Source: Berkiella sp050247135 (lineage in GTDB: Bacteria; Pseudomonadota; Gammaproteobacteria; Berkiellales; Berkiellaceae). Taken from it: a stretch of DNA of 64,000 nucleotides. The notes below the pieces were generated by a model. It ran no database searches and was not told the origin of the DNA. It worked only from the letters and a program-made list of their open reading frames with translations. Positions within the stretch are counted from its first letter, which is position 1; each line of letters starts with the position of its first letter. This document shows, piece after piece, positions 61,993 through 64,000 of this stretch. A program made the position numbers and the translations under genes. The stretch lies in assembly GCA_050247135.1 (NCBI GenBank), contig JBFWUT010000003.1, positions 62,001 to 126,000 on the forward strand, in the 5' to 3' direction.

Positions 61993-62465
61993 TGCAGAAA
62001 CGGACGATAGAAATCGCCGTTGGGGTGTTTTTCCTGTTGGGAATTCTAGCCTTTGTCATGCTGGCGTTGCAAGTTAGCGGAATTAGTAAAGTATACAATC
62101 TGAAAGAGGGTTATAAGATCACCGCCGATTTTGAAAATATTGGTGGGCTAAAGCCTCGAGCCCGTGTCACGATTGCGGGGGTTGCCGTTGGGCGAGTCGT
62201 TGCCATTAACTATGATCCGAAAGATTTCGTTGCTCGGGTTTCCATTGTCATGGATAGTAAAGTGAACAATATCCCAGATGACACGACGGCCAGTATTTTA
62301 ACTTCGGGATTATTAGGTGATAATTACATTGGTTTAACGCCCGGATTTAGTGAAAAATTCTATAAAGAAGGTTCCCATATCCCTGTTGAAAATACGAGCA
62401 AGGCTGTGGTGCTAGAAGAACTGATATCAAAATTTTTATCTAGCCAAGCAAGTGGCTTAAAATAG
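61992..62465 (+). CDS. mlaD: Phospholipid transport protein MlaD (MCE domain)
   Basis: A 157-residue single-pass protein that forms the hexameric ring of MlaFEDB. The N-terminal helix (IEIAVGVFFLLGILAFVMLAL) is followed by one MCE domain with YKITADFENIGGLKPRARVT, IAGVAVGRV and the C-terminal TSGLLGDNYIGLTPG. Length is close to that of E. coli MlaD (183). Overlaps mlaE by one base. Confidence 0.95.
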   Translation: MQKRTIEIAVGVFFLLGILAFVMLALQVSGISKVYNLKEGYKITADFENIGGLKPRARVTIAGVAVGRVVAINYDPKDFVARVSIVMDSKVNNIPDDTTASILTSGLLGDNYIGLTPGFSEKFYKEGSHIPVENTSKAVVLEELISKFLSSQASGLK

Positions 62466-62480
62466 CTTCAAAGGAGCATT

Positions 62481-63101
62481 ATGCGCAAGGCTGTACGTCA
62501 TTTCCTTTTTGTTGTTTTGGTTGTTTTTGGTTTCAGTCAATTGGCTGTAGCCGAAGAACAACCGGATGTCATGCTGCAGCGCGTCACTCAAGAGATGATC
62601 ACGGCTCTACGTCAGCATGATAAGGCTTTACAACAAAAACCCGAGAAAATTTACGACATTATTGAAACCATTCTCGTTCCCCACATCGACTGGATGGCAA
62701 TGTCTCGTTGGGTAGTGGGTCGTTCTGCTTGGCAAAATGCGTCCGAAGATCAAAGAAAACGTTTTGTTGTCCAATTCAAAGAATTACTGATACGCACCTA
62801 TGCGAGCACTTTGCGCGCTTATAATAATCAGACCATCAAATATTTGCCTATTCGTGGGGGCACACAGAATAAACAGCGTGTGCAAGTAGCCAGTTTGATT
62901 AAAGAACCTGGTCGTGAGCCTATCCGAGTGACTTATCGACTGGTTAACCAGGGTTCTCAGTGGCAAGTGTACGACATTAGCATTGAGGGCGTTAGCTTGC
63001 TCAAAGGATTTCAATCGCAATTTGAAACTGAAATTCAACAAAATGGCTTAGACCAACTCATCATTAATTTACGTGAGCATAATGAAAAACCTCTTCAGTG
63101 A
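62481..63101 (+). CDS. mlaC: Periplasmic phospholipid-binding protein MlaC
   Basis: A 206-residue shuttle protein with a Sec signal peptide (RKAVRHFLFVVLVVFGFSQL, cleaved after VAVA-like AVA in LAVAEE). The body has the Ttg2D/MlaC pattern: ILVPHIDWMAMSRWVVGRSAW, FVVQFKELLIRTYAS, and YDISIEGVSLLKGFQSQFETE near the end. AAAGGAG lies before the ATG. It overlaps mlaB by 20 nt. Confidence 0.94.
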   Translation: MRKAVRHFLFVVLVVFGFSQLAVAEEQPDVMLQRVTQEMITALRQHDKALQQKPEKIYDIIETILVPHIDWMAMSRWVVGRSAWQNASEDQRKRFVVQFKELLIRTYASTLRAYNNQTIKYLPIRGGTQNKQRVQVASLIKEPGREPIRVTYRLVNQGSQWQVYDISIEGVSLLKGFQSQFETEIQQNGLDQLIINLREHNEKPLQ

Positions 63102-63402
63102 AAAAGATATCGAAGTCAATTTTCTTGATAACGAGTTATTGATCAAAGGACCATTGACGCAAGAGACTGTCTCAGTGGCGTTGTCCTCTAGTCAACCACT
63201 GATCCCAAGCGGTCAATCTTTTACGCTTAACTTAAGCGGGGTCAATGCTTGTGACAGCGCAAGCCTTGCTTTTGTCACTGCACTGATGCGAATAAGCCTC
63301 GCTAAGAAAACCAAAATCCAGTTATCACATATGCCAAAAGAAATGATCGATTTGGCTACTGTCAGCGGGCTCAACGGCTTTTTACCTTTACAGAATAAGT
63401 AG
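63082..63402 (+). CDS. mlaB: STAS-domain protein MlaB
   Basis: A 106-residue STAS protein that binds MlaF and stabilises the transporter. I chose ATG 63082 (MKNLFSEKDIEV); an in-frame GTG nine bases upstream is an alternative. Typical STAS pattern: a beta-strand FTLNLSGVNACDSASLAFVT with the conserved D-S-(A/S) turn, then an amphipathic helix. It overlaps the end of mlaC by 20 nt. Its level is low by similarity, but position makes the call firm. Confidence 0.88.
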   Translation: MKNLFSEKDIEVNFLDNELLIKGPLTQETVSVALSSSQPLIPSGQSFTLNLSGVNACDSASLAFVTALMRISLAKKTKIQLSHMPKEMIDLATVSGLNGFLPLQNK

Positions 63403-63405
63403 ACC

Positions 63406-64000
63406 ATGTACATACTTTATTGTTTGCTTTTATGGTTATTGGTTTACTTTTTGCCTGGACTAGCGCTGTTTCCTCGCCTCATTTGTTCTCCCTATACGAC
63501 CTTTGCATTACCCATTGTGAGTGTGGGAATTATTTACTCAGTCACTTCCTTGTTAATAGTCACTGGGTTGTTAGTCACACCTGTCGTGATCGTCATGGCG
63601 CTGGCTTTTGGTATTGTTGGTATTGCCAGAATGCGAGCGGCAATTTCACACAATTGGTTGTGGACTAAAAGCGATGCATTGATTTACGGCATTCATGCCG
63701 TGGTGTTATTGCCTTATTTTATCAAATTAGGAACGCATGGATTTGATAGGGGTGATGAAATCTATAGCTGGAATTTTTGGGCTATCCAGCATTACTTTTT
63801 AGAAACCATCGACTTCTCACATACAGGTGCCCCTTATCCGCAATTGTTTCCAAAGTTATTGGCCTTTTGCTACCACCTAGTGGGTAATATTGATCTGCAA
63901 TTACCGGTTAAAGCAACCCTCATTATTTTTCCTTGGACCATGCTTTGTGCGATAGCGATGGTTTGGCGCGCGAGGATTGGTCAGCTTAATGGCGTTTATG
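63406..64000 (+). CDS. Polytopic membrane protein, partial (GT-C-like)
   Basis: The frame opens at ATG 63406, 3 nt after mlaB, and stays open to the window edge (198 residues). It begins with hydrophobic helices (LYCLLLWLLVYFLPGLALF, LPIVSVGIIYSVTSLLIVTG, PVVIVMALAFGIVGIA, ALIYGIHAVVLLPYF). A loop follows with RGDEIYSWNFWA and then QLFPKLLAFCYH, a pattern like the Asp/Glu of the first periplasmic loop in GT-C glycosyltransferases. That family call is tentative. Function unknown; the rest lies outside the window. Confidence 0.6.
   Translation, partial: MYILYCLLLWLLVYFLPGLALFPRLICSPYTTFALPIVSVGIIYSVTSLLIVTGLLVTPVVIVMALAFGIVGIARMRAAISHNWLWTKSDALIYGIHAVVLLPYFIKLGTHGFDRGDEIYSWNFWAIQHYFLETIDFSHTGAPYPQLFPKLLAFCYHLVGNIDLQLPVKATLIIFPWTMLCAIAMVWRARIGQLNGVY

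Noticed and set aside
63420..63668. Open frame after mlaB in another frame
   Set aside because: The frame starting at 63406 is open to the window end and reads as a clear membrane protein, so the other is a shadow.
1..64000. tRNA and rRNA genes
   Set aside because: No cloverleaf with a T-loop GTTCGA and matching acceptor stem was seen; apparent GTTCGAA matches (for example near 21640) lie in coding or repeat DNA.

Overview
The window is a 64 kb piece of a gammaproteobacterial chromosome. The housekeeping blocks (gatCAB, mreBCD-rng-yhdP-nitrilase-tldD-pmbA, ptsH/EIIA/rapZ/hprK/ptsN/hpf/rpoN/lptBAC/kdsD, mlaFEDCB) are ordered as in many gammaproteobacteria. They are interrupted by AT-rich stretches full of large proteins with eukaryotic-like domains: protein kinases, a toxin-type glycosyltransferase signature, ankyrin-like repeats and coiled coils. 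That mixture points to a host-associated, probably intracellular lineage such as the order Legionellales. The order is an inference from gene content; I could not search a database.

Layout. 0-0.3 kb: 3' end of prmC. 0.4-5.1 kb: a small membrane protein, a 915-residue Ser/Thr-kinase-like protein and, divergent from it, a glycosyltransferase-like protein with a DxD motif; both large proteins look like secreted effectors. 5.2-8.4 kb: gatC-gatA-gatB on the minus strand. 8.5-20.2 kb: one long plus-strand run, mreB-mreC-mreD-rng-yhdP-nitrilase-tldD-pmbA, ending in a 41-bp perfect palindrome over the pmbA stop codon. 20.2-36.5 kb: accessory region with duplicated, truncated and decayed genes, two families of direct repeats, an IS3 transposase remnant, a MITE-like palindrome, two small hydrophobic peptides and several large unknown proteins. 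36.5-42.3 kb: YoaK/DUF1275 membrane protein, a small unknown protein, a PLP-dependent serine/threonine dehydratase overlapping a Sel1-repeat lipoprotein-or-secreted protein, and an EAL phosphodiesterase with a degenerate GGDEF domain. 42.4-52.7 kb: two giant kinase-domain proteins (1581 and 1842 residues) in tandem. 52.7-60.2 kb: the rpoN/nitrogen-PTS cluster joined to the Lpt lipopolysaccharide-export genes and kdsD, all on the minus strand. 60.4-63.4 kb: the mlaFEDCB phospholipid-transport operon, followed by the start of a polytopic membrane protein that runs off the window.

How the parts work together. The core genes serve protein synthesis (prmC, gatCAB, hpf), cell shape (mreBCD), RNA processing (rng), envelope lipid and LPS transport (yhdP, lptABC, kdsD, mla) and phosphotransfer regulation (ptsH, EIIA-Man-like, EIIA-Ntr, hprK, rapZ, rpoN). 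No PTS sugar permease is present here, so this PTS set is probably regulatory. The accessory genes look like a growing and decaying repertoire of host-directed proteins. The most noteworthy items are the tandem giant kinases, a duplicated two-gene module at 20.3-21.8 and 32.8-34.7 kb, the paired palindromic elements at 24.7 and 54.4 kb that each supply the stop codon of the neighbouring gene, and an mreC gene that appears to start with ATT. No tRNA, rRNA or CRISPR array was seen.
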